Shown in pieces: positions 5,217 through 5,706 of a DNA stretch of 5,706 bases. The notes beneath the pieces were generated by a model. That model was given only the letters and a program-made list of their open reading frames with translations. It was not told the DNA's origin and searched no databases. Position 1 is the stretch's first letter; the number at the start of each line of letters is the position of its first letter. The translations under genes were made by a program, and so were the position numbers. The DNA is from Acidobacteriota bacterium (lineage in GTDB: Bacteria > Acidobacteriota > Terriglobia > Terriglobales > SCQP01), in the NCBI GenBank assembly GCA_021823305.1, contig JAKAOE010000147.1, forward strand, positions 1 to 5,706, given 5' to 3'.

Positions 5217-5706
5217 TCAGGCCGCCGCCGCGCCGCGCACCAGGTCCACCAACGCCGGAGCCAGTTCGGGGAAGGCGTAGCGGTAGCCCAGCGCCTCGAG
5301 CCGCGTGGGGACCGCGCGCTGGCCCGCCAGCAAGACCTGGGCCGCGTCACCGAAGGCGAGCCGCAGCGCGAAGGCGGGCACCGGCAGGATCGCCGGACGG
5401 TGCAGCGCACGGCCGAGAGCGCGGGCGAAGCCGCGGCTGGTCACCGCCTCCGGCGCCACCAGGTTGATCGCGCCCCGATAGCGCGCCTCCGCCAGCGCCG
5501 CCAGCAGCACCCCGCGGACGTCGGCGAGGTGCACCCAGGCGAGATATTGGCGGCCGCTGCCCAGCGGGCCGCCCAGGCCCAGGCGGAAGGCGGGCAGCAT
5601 GCGCGCCAGCGCCCCGCCGCCGGCGGCCAGCACCACGCCCAGCCGCAGCCGCGCTACCCGCACCCCCAGCGGCTCGGCCGCCTGCGCCGCCGCTTCCCAG
5701 TCGGCG
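5217..5706 (-). CDS. SDR-family NAD(P)-dependent epimerase, TIGR01777/YfcH type, C-terminal part (5' end off window)
   Basis: The frame is open from the right edge to TGA at 5219-5217 and gives 162 residues. It begins ADWEAAAQAAEPLGVRVARL, matching the middle of TIGR01777/YfcH-like extended SDR proteins. Then come RLGVVLAAGGGALARMLPAF, the family signature GLGGPLGSGRQYLAWVHLADV, and INLVAPEAVTSRGFARALGR. The last 55 or so residues (RPAILPVPAFALRLAFGDAA to the end) form the DUF1731 domain that typically closes these proteins. The Rossmann NAD(P)-binding motif and the catalytic Tyr/Lys region lie outside the window. Members are predicted nucleoside-diphosphate-sugar epimerases; their true substrate is generally unknown. 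It lies on the same strand as the channel gene, 102 bp upstream of it, with GC palindromes between, so a shared transcript is possible but not evident. The family call is firm, the exact function open. Confidence 0.9.
   Translation of the reverse strand, partial: ADWEAAAQAAEPLGVRVARLRLGVVLAAGGGALARMLPAFRLGLGGPLGSGRQYLAWVHLADVRGVLLAALAEARYRGAINLVAPEAVTSRGFARALGRALHRPAILPVPAFALRLAFGDAAQVLLAGQRAVPTRLEALGYRYAFPELAPALVDLVRGAAAA

Overview
The window is GC-rich (very high G/C at third codon positions) and densely packed. It looks like a chromosomal stretch of a high-GC bacterium. The gene families point to a proteobacterium, perhaps of the gamma (Xanthomonadales-like) or beta class: an E. coli Kch-type potassium channel with an RCK domain, a YfcH-type SDR epimerase, bacterial S10 peptidases with a Sec signal peptide, a DUF1810 protein and a VapC toxin. 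The lineage is an inference from protein resemblance only.

Layout from left to right: (1) positions 1-173, plus strand, hold the C-terminal end of a VapC-like PIN-domain toxin cut by the window edge. (2) After an 18-bp convergent gap, everything else is on the minus strand. Read in transcription order from the right, the genes are: the C-terminal part of a TIGR01777/YfcH-type SDR epimerase (5706-5217, cut by the right edge); a 102-bp gap with GC-rich palindromes; a Kch-type potassium channel (5114-3897); a 96-bp gap; a first secreted S10 serine peptidase (3800-2229); 11 bp; a second, paralogous S10 peptidase (2217-631); 10 bp; and a DUF1810 protein (620-192). The last three genes are spaced like one operon: the ribosome binding site of the second peptidase overlaps the stop codon of the first.

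The two S10 genes are a tandem duplication that kept the catalytic Ser, Asp and His but diverged in the middle and near residues 410-445. They should be exported and act on peptides outside the cytoplasm. The channel gene is probably a separate transcription unit. It has a perfect GC stem-loop over its stop codon, but no U-tract follows. It also carries an unusually good internal ribosome binding site and ATG just before its RCK domain, which suggests that a free RCK subunit is made as well.

No gap exceeds 300 bases. I saw no RNA gene, CRISPR array, insertion sequence or convincing sigma-70 promoter. Nothing here forms an obvious new multi-gene system. The most interesting points are the internal start in the channel gene, the channel's lack of any voltage-sensor charges, and the tandem S10 pair coupled to a protein of unknown function.
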